Shown here: positions 1 to 6,753 of the stretch, in pieces
Layout: each line of letters opens with the position of its first letter
How positions within the stretch are numbered: position 1 is the stretch's first letter
Assembly (NCBI GenBank): GCA_037447655.1
Contig: JBBHKE010001734.1
Location: 87,364-98,292 of the forward strand
Direction: 5' to 3'
DNA: 10,929 nt
Source of the DNA: Zygnema cylindricum
Lineage: Eukaryota > Streptophyta > Zygnematophyceae > Zygnematales > Zygnemataceae
The notes under the pieces: generated by a model
Told to the model about the DNA's origin: nothing
The model's database searches: none
What the model saw: the letters and a program-made list of their open reading frames with translations, nothing else
Position numbers and translations under genes: made by a program

Positions 1-324
1 AAGCCTCTAGCCTGCCAGCGACTAGTTTCATCGCTAAAATCTTCTAGTGTACTTTTCGGGTATTGTGTGAGAGGGTCCTATCTCCTAACTTTTCTAAGTC
101 CTATCTCACTCACAGACTCTATCGTTAGTTGTGTTATGGGCTTTTCATGTGATCTTCTAAAATCGCTACTTTGATCAGCGACCGTCCGATCTCCGAATCT
201 GACTGTGTAAACAATTTTTTTTGGTCCGAATGTTTTAATAGGTCAAATTTTTGCTCCAAATGTTTTAATTGGTTCGAATAGGTCCAAATACAATATGGGT
301 CTTAAGGTCATATTGCATGTTTTG

Positions 325-346
325 CATACAATATGCATATTGTATG
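325..346. repeat. Perfect 22-bp palindrome
   Basis: The 11-base arm CATACAATATG (325-335) is followed directly by its exact reverse complement CATATTGTATG (336-346), with no spacer. Symmetry stops at 324/347. Related CAATATG or CATATTG words lie just upstream, near 288-316. It could extrude as a cruciform or bind a dimeric protein, but nothing in the sequence assigns a role. Confidence 0.85.
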
Positions 347-809
347 GGCCTACTTTCACCTACTTTTGAACTATGGGTCGCACTTACCGAAAATTGATAT
401 GTAACACAAGTAGAGTACATTTTCTTGACTAATTGATAATCGATTTACTTATAAGGAAATCATCACAAAAATATGATGCCCGACATGCGAATAAAATATG
501 TCGCGCAACAGTGTTGTACTGTTACTCGGTTGGTTTTCAATGCTTTTTGTGGGGTATTAAAAAGAAAAAAAAAATGTGAGAAATATATCGGCAATACCGA
601 ATTTCTTCGTCCATAAGAGAAATATCGTGCCCGCTTGATGGTAGAGGTTGCAAAAGTCAAAATTTAAGATACCCGAATCCGACATTTTTTTTTTTAAAGT
701 CTGAACCCACGAAATCCGTCGATTATTGCACGCTCCTAAATTGTTACGTGTTATCCGATACATGTTTACGAAAAAAATAGCTAACTGAAACTCAATTTCT
801 CGCGACTAC

Positions 810-825
810 AGTACAATATTGTACT
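810..825. repeat. Perfect 16-bp palindrome
   Basis: AGTACAAT (810-817) is followed by ATTGTACT (818-825), an exact inverted repeat without spacer. The same AGTACAAT word recurs at about 901-909 and 939-949, and in the arms of a hairpin inside the LTR of copy A (3110-3132). No function is implied. Confidence 0.8.
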
Positions 826-959
826 TGTACCCGTCCATGCCCGAATAATTACCAAATTAGTGGTAAATATCCCTTATACCTTCCAAGATACCAAGAGTAC
901 AAAGTACAATAAATGTTAGATAGTATGGACACTACAGTACAGTACAATAAAGAACTGTA

Positions 960-989
960 CACTACACCGCCAATCGCTATTAGAGTAAA
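960..989 (+). repeat. Left terminal inverted repeat of the MITE-like element
   Basis: This 30-bp arm begins CACTACACCGCC and ends AGAGTAAA. It pairs with 1444-1473 at 28/30 positions. The preceding bases TA (958-959) match the TA after the right arm. Confidence 0.7.
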
Positions 990-1443
990 GGAAGAATTAG
1001 CTTACAAATTTTTTGTGTTATTAACGCTAATTGGGAAAAAAAAATAAAAAAAAACATATATACTAATTAATCACTAACTCTAATTTGGGTTTTTTCGAAT
1101 AATAAACACCCACCGTATGGATGTCTGCATCAATATATATACTCGTACAAAATTTGACAATTCGTATGCCAAAATCAAAATATTCGAGTTTGCGTCTCTT
1201 TTCTTATTGCACATTCACATGCGTGCGCAATAGCATTAAATGACATTTTATACATTTTTATTTCAAAAAGTAAATTTTGGTATGGAAAAACCTTGTCCGT
1301 ACACCATACTATAAGTATCGCAGTGTAATTCCGTTATTAATGCTAATAAAAAAAATGAACCCTAAAAGGCGTAAAGGAAAAATAAAATTATGGATTGTAT
1401 TTCAGGTTAAAAAAAAAAAAAAAAAAGCACTGAATAAGCGTTA

Positions 1444-1473
1444 TTTACTCTAATAGTGATTGGCGGTGTACTG
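1444..1473 (-). repeat. Right terminal inverted repeat of the MITE-like element
   Basis: Reverse-complemented, this 30-bp arm begins CAGTACACCGCC and ends AGAGTAAA, matching 960-989 at 28/30. It is followed by TA (1474-1475). Confidence 0.7.
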
Positions 1474-1622
1474 TAACAAAACGCACCTAGGAAAACTTCA
1501 ATATTTTTAATTTTTGCTTACCATGTTGTACCCGATTTTTTTTTTTTTTTTGCATCACCCAACCGAATTTGACCGGCCTCCAAAATTTTGCTTCCAAATC
1601 CGTTCTGGATCCAACCCGGAAT

Positions 1623-1659
1623 ATCGGGTACCAATCCGGTCCGGATTCAGGTACCCGAT
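1623..1659. repeat. 37-nt near-perfect hairpin with KpnI-like GGTACC words
   Basis: ATCGGGTACC (1623-1632) pairs with GGTACCCGAT (1650-1659), and the inner AATCCGG (1633-1639) pairs with CCGGATT (1641-1647). This gives 17 paired bases with a single-base loop (1640) and a 2-base bulge (1648-1649). The GGGTACC / CCGGATT wording stands out as GC-rich in an AT-rich flank. It may be the end or core of a dispersed plant repeat; no function can be assigned. Confidence 0.7.
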
Positions 1660-2053
1660 TTTAACCTCTACTTGCCGGTCGATTATTTACCGGATTATCG
1701 GAATAGGAAATTTTACCATACACAACATTGTACCAGCCACCGTTTTAACGTAAGAAATATTGCAAGCACTAATTTAGTGGTATTATAACTATTTTATGTG
1801 TAGGTGTCAAATAAAATTAAAAAACCTTTAACATAAATTTGGCAGTAAACTAAAACTGTTATTTCAACTTTATAGTTAATTTTGAGGTGGCATTGACAAC
1901 CAACGAGTGACATACTTTTGAGGTTCAGACATCGTACGAAACATACATATTAGTAATATTGAGTATCGGTGGCCTCTTAATGATAACTAATATGTTTTTT
2001 TTTTCCACCCGTCCATCATCGCTATATTGGCTCAATATATTGATAAGGAAATT

Positions 2054-2121
2054 ATCGAAATATATAACTGATATATCGGGAGAAAATATCGATATTTATC
2101 ACATCGATAACTATCGCGATA
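2054..2121. repeat. ATCG-rich palindromic block
   Basis: A run of TATCG/CGATA words includes a perfect 14-bp palindrome, AAATATCGATATTT (2084-2097), and a perfect 10-bp one, TATCGCGATA (2112-2121), with further CGATA/TATCG words at about 2054, 2075 and 2104. It resembles simple dispersed ATCGAT-type plant repeats. It is non-coding and its role is unknown. Confidence 0.5.
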
Positions 2122-2536
2122 ACTTTGTAGATATTTCATACTGCAGATTTATACGTTGGTACAAAAAATATCAAAACAATTTCAAAAGCCCCCTCCAACA
2201 ACACCCGCTATTATGAGTGCCCCTCCTGTTGTTCTACAACCACCGTTGCAGGAGGAGGACCAACAGTAGTAGTGGAAGTAGACATTGAAAATAGCAAAGG
2301 CTATCAAGGACCTATTCAACAACCAACTTTAAGCTTACACAAAATATGACTCAATAAATCAATATGCCTCAAATTTTCCGCAGTGATACACATTACAATA
2401 AACTCACAATTCCCTAAATTGCAGCCCAAATGACCTAGTAAACCATAAGATATGATGTCTGGAAGTTTCCCAAAAACTGCCCTTAGAAAATCATATTCCC
2501 AAAACTGGATACTACAAAATTGGCTAAGTCCTAAAT

Positions 2537-2543
2537 TATATAC
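2537..2543 (-). promoter_or_regulatory. Putative TATA box of copy A LTR
   Basis: The minus strand reads TATATAA here, about 700 nt into the LTR from its U3 edge. The surrounding bases are among the best conserved between the two LTRs, and the same heptamer occupies 6040-6046 in copy B. Transcription would start roughly 30 nt downstream, near 2505-2510, leaving about 280 nt of R-U5. This is inferred from position and conservation only. Confidence 0.5.
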
Positions 2544-2851
2544 TCACAGTTTGTATCTACTGGTCTACACTAATTTGGGTAACTGTTATTGTGGTTATTA
2601 TCCTGACTAACGACAAAGTATCCTACCTGTACGTACTTGTACCGTTAGTACCTCCAAAACCTAATTACTACTTTCAAAAACCTAATTAGTGGAACACTAT
2701 TTTTTATTACACTAAACTACAAAACAATGTTTATTCAAATATTTTCAGATTTTGAACCGTACACAAAACGTTCCGGATGCTTAGTCAGCGGTATTCGATA
2801 AAGGCCAACCGACTATGGTTGTGTAGTACGAAGCACCTGAGTGCTTTGTCA

Positions 2852-2920
2852 CTTGTGGTCCCACGTGAATCATGCTTGTGGTCCCTCGTGAATCACGCTT
2901 GTGGTCCCAGGTGAATCGTG
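2852..2920. repeat. Three tandem 23-bp repeats in U3
   Basis: Three contiguous units (2852-2874, 2875-2897, 2898-2920) share the frame CTTGTGGTCCC..GTGAATC. The first unit contains CACGTG, a palindromic G-box core; the other two carry TCGTG and AGGTG at that place. They sit in U3, about 320-390 nt from the LTR edge and upstream of the TATA box. Tandem U3 repeats act as transcriptional enhancers in some plant copia elements (Tnt1, Tto1), so an enhancer role is plausible but inferred. Copy B has only diverged remnants, near 6360-6418. Confidence 0.75.
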
Positions 2921-3109
2921 TCTGTTGGAACAAATTCAATTGACGATGGTACTGTCGAACAGTACCTTATATTTGCGGAATACCTGGTTCAGATTCCGTT
3001 CGTCCAATCTTGCAAATCGAATCGTCAAATGCGTGACGCGTGTGGCTGACTGTCGGCGCCACTCCGTAAAACTTGCATATGATCTCTTGTCAACACGTGT
3101 CCCTATAAT

Positions 3110-3132
3110 AGTACAATATACTCTATTGTACT
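3110..3132. repeat. Hairpin in U3 of copy A
   Basis: AGTACAATA (3110-3118) and TATTGTACT (3124-3132) are exact inverted repeats separated by 5 bases. The matching part of copy B's LTR does not preserve this structure. The arm word also occurs in the left flank (810-825). Confidence 0.65.
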
Positions 3133-3240
3133 TTTGTTATTGTAACACTAATTAAGGTAAGTATTACATCAAACTACTTAGAAAATATTCTAAGTTATTT
3201 TACCCCTATCTATTGAAATAAAGATTTATAAATTACAACA

Positions 3241-3252
3241 CTCCCCTCAATC
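3241..3252 (-). promoter_or_regulatory. Polypurine tract of copy A
   Basis: Directly beside the LTR edge, the minus strand reads GATTGAGGGGAG and then the LTR start TGTTG. This is the position and base composition of the plus-strand DNA primer used in reverse transcription. The core AGGGGAG is identical beside copy B's LTR (6731-6737). Confidence 0.8.
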
Positions 3253-3290
3253 TTTAGACTCAGTTACTCACTTAGTCCAATAACATCTGT

Positions 3291-3995
3291 TCAAAATTGT
3301 AACTTAGGAGCACGAATGACTTTTGTTAACATGTCATTCACCATATTCTCATCTGGTAAATAACACAATTTAACGCCTTTTGCAAGTATTTTTTCTCTAA
3401 CAAAGTGAAGTCTAACATCCATGTGTTTGCTCATAAAGTGATGGCTGGGGTTAGAGGCAATTACAACGGCTGCCTGGTTGTCACACCAGATAGCCTGAGG
3501 ACCAGTTTGCGTATAACCAAGTTCTTGTAAAATGGACTTAAGCCATAGGAGCTCCTTGAGAACGAAAGCTGCTGCCATATATTCTGACTCCATTGTGGAT
3601 TGAGTTGTAACCTTTTGTAATTTGCTACTCCAGGAGCAAGTTCCATCTCCAATCTGCAGAACAAAGCTGGTCGTAGATTTCCGACTTGGCATGTCTCCAT
3701 AGCTAGCATCGCTCCACGTCAGTATTTTCTTCTCTTTTCCTCCGAGTACAAGCTTAAGATTTCGAATGCCTGCAAGATATCTCAACACCCTTTTTGCAGA
3801 TTCCCAATCTGCCTTTTTAGGATTCTGCAGACTTCTACTCAAGACTACCACAAGTGTAGCAATATCGGGTCTCATACAATTCATAAAATATATAAGACTT
3901 CCAACTACCTGTCTAAATGGCTTAGAAACCATAAACTCCTCCTCCCCTGACTCTAGACTCTCACACACCATTATCCCTGAATCTGAATCCTTCAT
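3291..3995 (-). CDS. Copia RNase H segment of copy A (with the RT-RNase H connection)
   Basis: This open stretch of 234 codons is the C-terminal part of a copia polyprotein. It starts in the RT-RNase H connection (SKPFRQVVGSLIYF, residues about 24-37) and runs through RNase H HI, which degrades the RNA strand of the RNA-DNA hybrid during reverse transcription. The catalytic acidic set is present: D96 (WSDASYGD), E136 (STMESEY) and D172 (WCDNQAAV). The family-typical KHMDVRLHFVRE (190-201) and the terminal motif DMLTK (221-225) are also there. The natural stop at 3291-3293 lies 38 nt before the polypurine tract. The first ATG is not a biological start: the frame was continuous with RT before a one-base loss near 3985 and a G-to-T stop at 3992-3994. 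It cannot be translated from its own element as it stands. Confidence 0.85.
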   Translation of the reverse strand: MKDSDSGIMVCESLESGEEEFMVSKPFRQVVGSLIYFMNCMRPDIATLVVVLSRSLQNPKKADWESAKRVLRYLAGIRNLKLVLGGKEKKILTWSDASYGDMPSRKSTTSFVLQIGDGTCSWSSKLQKVTTQSTMESEYMAAAFVLKELLWLKSILQELGYTQTGPQAIWCDNQAAVVIASNPSHHFMSKHMDVRLHFVREKILAKGVKLCYLPDENMVNDMLTKVIRAPKLQF

Positions 3996-4003
3996 TCCAA
4001 TTT

Positions 4004-4936
4004 CTACCTGAATTCCATGGGAGTTATAGATCCCTTTACATCTTTCATTTCAAATATTTCCTGCATATTACCTATTGCTTCTTTGTGAGTCAACATAATC
4101 AACCTCTTGTTTTTGTCTCTTTCTACCTGTATTCCAAAAATATACTTGGCATCACTAAGGTCTTTGATCTCGAACCTAGACCTTAAAGCCACTTTAATCC
4201 GGTTTATTTCATCCATTAACTTACTGATTAATAATAAGTCATCGACATATACAACAATGTATAGTATCCCATCCTCCCATTCTAAGACATATACAGAATG
4301 ATCTGATCTTATTCCCTTAAATCCCAACCCAGTCAAAAACTCATCTAACTTCAAATTCCACCAACACGGGCCTTGATTTAGCCCATACAAAGATTTCATC
4401 AATTCACACACTAATTCTTCCTTTCCCTTTTCAACATACATTTCAAGTTGTTTCTTATAAATGGTTTCTTCTAACTCTCCATGCAAGAAGGTTGTTTTAA
4501 CATCCATTTGATGTATTTGTATATTCTCTATAGCCGCTAGACTTAGCAAAATTATGACAGTGGGAAATCTGACAATTGGAGAAAAGGTTTTTTCAAAGTC
4601 AATACCTTCTTTTTGATTATACCCTTTGGCCAGTAGTTTGGCCTTATACCTTTCAATGGTATTGTCCGGGTTCAGCTTCACCTTGAATACCCATTTGATG
4701 CTGATGGCTTTTCTGCCCGGAGGAAGATCCACCAGCTCCAATGTGTGTGCCTCCATAATAGACTTCATTTCATTGTTTGCCGCCTTGATCCATTGATTTC
4801 TCTCAGGCGATGAGAAGCCATCTTGGATCGTTAAAGGCTTGTCTGTAGCTGCAAAAAAATCAAAGTGAGAAATTGCTTGCAGACGGCTGCTAGATCTCTT
4901 TCCCCCCGGAAATTTTGAGGTTGAAATCGTCGGCAA
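4004..4936 (-). CDS. Copia reverse transcriptase segment of copy A
   Basis: A 310-codon open stretch contains a copia-type RT (RVT_2 family), which copies the element's RNA into DNA inside virus-like particles. About 80 residues of integrase-RT linker come first, then RT proper: KWVFKVKLN and YKAKLLAKGY, the first catalytic Asp in QMDVKTTF (D145), KSLYGL, and the YVDD box (230-233) with the other two metal-binding Asp. The end is marked by a TAG at 4004-4006 just after the connection begins. Upstream, a TAG at 4940-4942 breaks the frame, and the apparent start is an alternative codon, so this is a surviving piece of polyprotein and not a real gene start. LNQGPCWW replaces the common LKQAPRQW wording, a sign of drift. 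All three catalytic Asp are intact. Confidence 0.88.
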   Translation of the reverse strand: MPTISTSKFPGGKRSSSRLQAISHFDFFAATDKPLTIQDGFSSPERNQWIKAANNEMKSIMEAHTLELVDLPPGRKAISIKWVFKVKLNPDNTIERYKAKLLAKGYNQKEGIDFEKTFSPIVRFPTVIILLSLAAIENIQIHQMDVKTTFLHGELEETIYKKQLEMYVEKGKEELVCELMKSLYGLNQGPCWWNLKLDEFLTGLGFKGIRSDHSVYVLEWEDGILYIVVYVDDLLLISKLMDEINRIKVALRSRFEIKDLSDAKYIFGIQVERDKNKRLIMLTHKEAIGNMQEIFEMKDVKGSITPMEFR

Positions 4937-5216
4937 CCTCTAATTTTTATGTTTTGTTTGAGCTGTTACGTGAGCTGGTACTGAGTGTGTAGTAGTTCCC
5001 TCCGGTTGAGTTGTAGCTTGTGGTGAGGCATCGTGTGAAATCACCAGAGGAACTGAAGGAAGAGGTGTTCCACTTGCCGGTGGAAAGTAGACTCGTTGTG
5101 TATGGTGAAAAATGACCTATTCATGTTTTTCTTTTGCCGGTTGATCTAGTACTTGAAAAAAGTCAACCAAATCTTTTTCATCTTTAATATGGATATTCCT
5201 AGAGATAATCACTTTC
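4937..5216 (-). pseudogene. Integrase-RT linker of copy A (broken)
   Basis: In the same frame as the RT segment, this stretch encodes the Ser/Thr/Pro-rich linker between integrase and RT, matching copy B's 8291-8700 (for example FHHTQRVYFPP and ASGTPL). Stops lie at 4940-4942 (TAG) and 5117-5119 (TAG; Tyr in copy B). It joins the integrase C-terminal words VIISRNI near 5190-5214. The linker normally has no catalytic role. Confidence 0.7.
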
Positions 5217-5728
5217 TGTTTCTCAAATAAAAAAACTCCCTTTCGCATTATCATCATACCCCGTGAAAATCCCACGTAGGCCTTTAACCTCCAATTTCCA
5301 TCTATCTTGTGAAGTATTTAAAATATAACACTTGCTGCCAAAGATCTTAAAGTGACAAACATCAGATTTTTCTCCTGTCCAAAGCTCATAAGGTGTAGTG
5401 CTAAAAGATCTAGAAGCAATTATATTTTTAATATAAACAACATTGTTAAGTGCTTCACCCTAGAATCTTAAATCTAGCCCTTTATTTGCAAGCATCAACC
5501 AAGCACACTCTATTACTCTCCTATTTAATCTCCCAGGAACACCATTCTATTCTGATGTATATGGAACTATACGATTGTAACTAATACCTTCATGAAGTAG
5601 AAATTTTTCGAATTCCTTTGATGTGTATTCTCCTCGTTATCCAATCTCAGCGCCAATATTAAAACTCCATGAAGCTTTTCCGCCCACGCTTTGTAATGTT
5701 TGAAGTGAGTAAACACTTCACTCTTATG
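5217..5728 (-). pseudogene. Integrase C-terminal half of copy A, cut by copy B insertion
   Basis: This is the C-terminal part of a copia integrase (rve core plus downstream domain), which joins element DNA to the chromosome. It opens abruptly at 5728 with EVFTHFKHYKAWAEKLHG, then LALRLDN with the second catalytic Asp (codon 5639-5641). A one-base deletion near 5637 shifts the frame; the shifted frame continues with a TAG at 5547-5549 and has Gly (5532-5534) where the catalytic Glu should be. A further TAG lies at 5460-5462. Near 5230, five bases are missing relative to copy B, right after the GIFTGYDDNAKG motif, shifting the frame again. The first catalytic Asp and the HHCC region are absent from this copy. 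Confidence 0.82.
5724..5728. repeat. Candidate target-site duplication of copy B
   Basis: TTATG (5724-5728) are the last five bases of copy A before copy B's LTR terminus. Copia integration typically duplicates 5 bp, so the same five bases are predicted just past copy B's 5' LTR, outside the window. The exact edge is uncertain by two bases because TGTGG (5727) and TGGTG (5729) are both possible LTR starts. Confidence 0.4.
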
Positions 5729-6039
5729 TGGTGTTCTAAAACCACCGTTGCAGGCAGAGGACCAGCAATAGTAGTGGAAGTAGACCTGAAAAAACAACAA
5801 AAACTATCTCAATACTTACTCAACAACCAACTTTGAACTGACACAAAGTATGACTCAGAAAGCCAATATGCTTCAAATTTGCCACAGTGATATAAAATAC
5901 AGTAAAACTAAGAATTCCCAAATTGCAGCCCAAATGAACTAGTAAACCATAAGATATGATGTTTGGAAGTTTCCCAAAAACTGCCCTTAAAAAATCATAT
6001 TCCCAAAACTGGATGATACAAATTTGGCTAAGTCCTAAG

Positions 6040-6046
6040 TTATATA
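6040..6046 (-). promoter_or_regulatory. Putative TATA box of copy B LTR
   Basis: The minus strand reads TATATAA, aligned with 2537-2543 in copy A and set in the best-conserved part of the LTR, about 685 nt from the U3 edge. The promoter assignment is inferred. Confidence 0.5.
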
Positions 6047-6338
6047 CTCACACTGTGTATCTACTAATCTACACTAATTTGGGTTATTGTAATAAAGTAC
6101 TATCCTGACTTACGACAAAGCATCCTACATGTACATCACTGTACCGTGAGGACATCCAAAACCCTAATTACTACCTACCGCTAAATGAATAATGTAACAC
6201 TATTTATTAATGCACTAAACGTTAATATTTTGTTTTCCTGAAATTTACAGATGCCGTTCGTACAAGTAATGTTATCGACGCTTAGTCCGCATTTGTCGAA
6301 AAAGTCAGTATGAATGTTTATCGGCGGCACGAACATCT

Positions 6339-6359
6339 TGAGTGCGTACAACGCACTCA
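6339..6359. repeat. Perfect U3 hairpin in copy B
   Basis: TGAGTGCGT (6339-6347) and ACGCACTCA (6351-6359) are exact inverted repeats around a 3-base loop. Copy A has a shorter stem (2831-2846) at the aligned place, so the structure is kept in position while its sequence differs. Confidence 0.65.
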
Positions 6360-6730
6360 GTCAATTTGGTCCTCAAGTAAGGTGTAATTAGTCAATGTGG
6401 TCCCACGCTAATCACGTCTGTCGAAGCCGCTCCATATCAACGAGTTGTCTTTCATTTCATACAATATTCTCCTAGATACTCGGCTTGGTCTCCGTTCGTC
6501 CGATCCACAAAAACCCCCGTACGATTTTCGACACGCGTATGTAGGTGTCGGCGCTACTCTGGAATGCGTGCATCATTTTAAAATCTTGGCACGTGTCCTT
6601 GTAGACGTGCAGTACACTCTTACTGCATATGTGCTACTGTCACACTGAAACTGGTAAGAATTAAATCTGACTAAAAATTAATCTAAGTCCTGAATACCCA
6701 GTTTTACTAAACTAAAGATTTAAATTTCAA

Positions 6731-6742
6731 CTCCCCTAAATA
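6731..6742 (-). promoter_or_regulatory. Polypurine tract of copy B
   Basis: The minus strand contains AGGGGAG directly beside the LTR edge, the same core as in copy A. It serves as the plus-strand primer site in reverse transcription. Confidence 0.75.
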
Positions 6743-6753
6743 TTTAGACTTAG

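Larger units (their letters stand above)
1..957. other. Non-coding AT-rich flank
   Basis: No gene is supported here. The open frames are short, carry no recognisable domain and are low in complexity. The stretch contains a weak direct repeat of a TCCRAATGTTTTAAT-type word (225-239 and 255-269, 30-bp spacing), two strong palindromes listed separately, and several AGTACAAT words between about 810 and 950. It is probably intergenic DNA or old, unrecognised repeat sequence. Confidence 0.6.
960..1473. mobile_element. Candidate non-autonomous DNA transposon (MITE-like)
   Basis: The segment is bounded by long terminal inverted repeats: 960-989 matches the reverse complement of 1444-1473 at 28 of 30 bases (mismatches at 962 and 976). 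Both ends are flanked by TA (958-959 and 1474-1475), which would fit a TA target duplication as in Tc1/mariner-type elements. The wider word ACTGTA also occurs at both edges (954-959 and 1470-1475). The left end begins CACTA and the right end, reverse-complemented, begins CAGTA, so a CACTA affiliation is possible, although no matching 3-bp duplication is visible. The interior of about 450 bp is AT-rich, non-coding, with an 18-base poly-A tract (1409-1426) and a repeated GTTATTAAYGCTAAT word near 1017 and 1333. No transposase is encoded, so this would be a non-autonomous copy. The superfamily is not settled. Confidence 0.6.
1474..2226. other. Non-coding flank between MITE-like element and copy A LTR
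   Basis: No gene is supported. The short open frames on the plus strand (for example 1514-1753 and 1959-2216) have no domain and pass through homopolymer and palindromic sequence. The stretch holds a 16-base poly-T tract (1536-1551), a GC-richer hairpin at 1623-1659 and an ATCG-rich block at about 2054-2121, listed separately. CCTCC at 2222-2226, next to the LTR terminus, is where copy A's target-site duplication should be; the partner copy is outside the window. Confidence 0.6.
2227..3240 (-). repeat. 3' LTR of copy A (1014 bp)
   Basis: On the plus strand the LTR starts TGTTG (2227-2231) and ends CAACA (3236-3240), the 5-bp inverted termini expected of an LTR. A polypurine tract abuts it at 3241, fixing the U3 edge. 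It aligns along its length with 5729-6730: very closely over about 2240-2700 (R/U5 side, only about 8 differences in one 125-bp stretch) and poorly over about 2740-3200 (U3). U3 contains a 23-bp tandem repeat (2852-2920), a short hairpin AAGCAC/GTGCTT (2831-2846) and another hairpin (3110-3132). A minus-strand TATA box lies at 2537-2543. The LTR would supply promoter and poly-A functions when intact. Confidence 0.9.
2227..5728 (-). mobile_element. Copy A: truncated Ty1/copia LTR retrotransposon
   Basis: Read on the minus strand, the segment runs from the integrase core (cut at 5728) through the integrase C-terminus, RT, RNase H and polypurine tract to a 1014-bp 3' LTR (3240 down to 2227). Integrase before RT is the diagnostic copia order. 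RT wording (QMDVKTTF, YVDD) and the RNase H D-E-D set fit plant copia elements, probably near the Tork/Tnt1 group by eye. Gag, protease, the integrase N-terminus and the 5' LTR are absent. The left boundary is a clean LTR terminus and the right boundary is copy B's LTR terminus, suggesting that B inserted within A and displaced the remainder beyond the window. Three frameshifts (about 5637, 5230 and 3985) and stops at 5547, 5460, 5117, 4940 and 4004 make it non-functional. Confidence 0.9.
5729..6730 (-). repeat. 3' LTR of copy B (about 1002 bp)
   Basis: This aligns with copy A's LTR from its terminus (TGGTG at 5729, against TGTTG) to the polypurine edge (6730, ending CAA; the last CA of copy A's CAACA is missing). 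R/U5 (5740-6190) is highly similar and U3 (6240-6700) is mostly diverged. U3 contains a perfect 9-bp hairpin (6339-6359) in the position of copy A's weaker hairpin, followed by degenerate traces of the 23-bp repeat (about 6360-6418). A minus-strand TATA box is at 6040-6046. The left neighbour is copy A's integrase coding sequence with no primer-binding-site-like sequence, so this is B's 3' LTR and not A's 5' LTR. Confidence 0.85.

Noticed and set aside
1514-1788. Two overlapping plus-strand open frames of 79 and 66 codons in the flank
   Set aside because: The first runs through the poly-T tract (a Phe run) and both cross the hairpin. They are low in complexity and have no domain.
2852-2920. 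CRISPR-like array
   Set aside because: The units are contiguous without unique spacers, and the context is a eukaryotic LTR.
2901-3155. 84-codon plus-strand open frame
   Set aside because: It lies wholly inside copy A's LTR U3 and is not preserved in copy B's LTR.
3766-4011. Plus-strand open frame antisense to copy A's RNase H (with a related one at 7363-7578 in copy B)
   Set aside because: Similar antisense frames in both copies follow from the shared coding sequence on the minus strand. No independent coding evidence.
5567-5800. 77-codon open frame spanning the A/B junction as a novel fusion gene
   Set aside because: It starts in copy B's LTR at a chance ATG, crosses into copy A's integrase and then continues out of frame after the deletion near 5637. 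No sign of selection as a fusion.
5729-6730. Reading this LTR as copy A's 5' LTR in a tandem array
   Set aside because: A 5' LTR should be followed on the minus strand by a primer binding site and leader. Here mid-integrase coding sequence begins at the terminus, which fits a nested insertion better.
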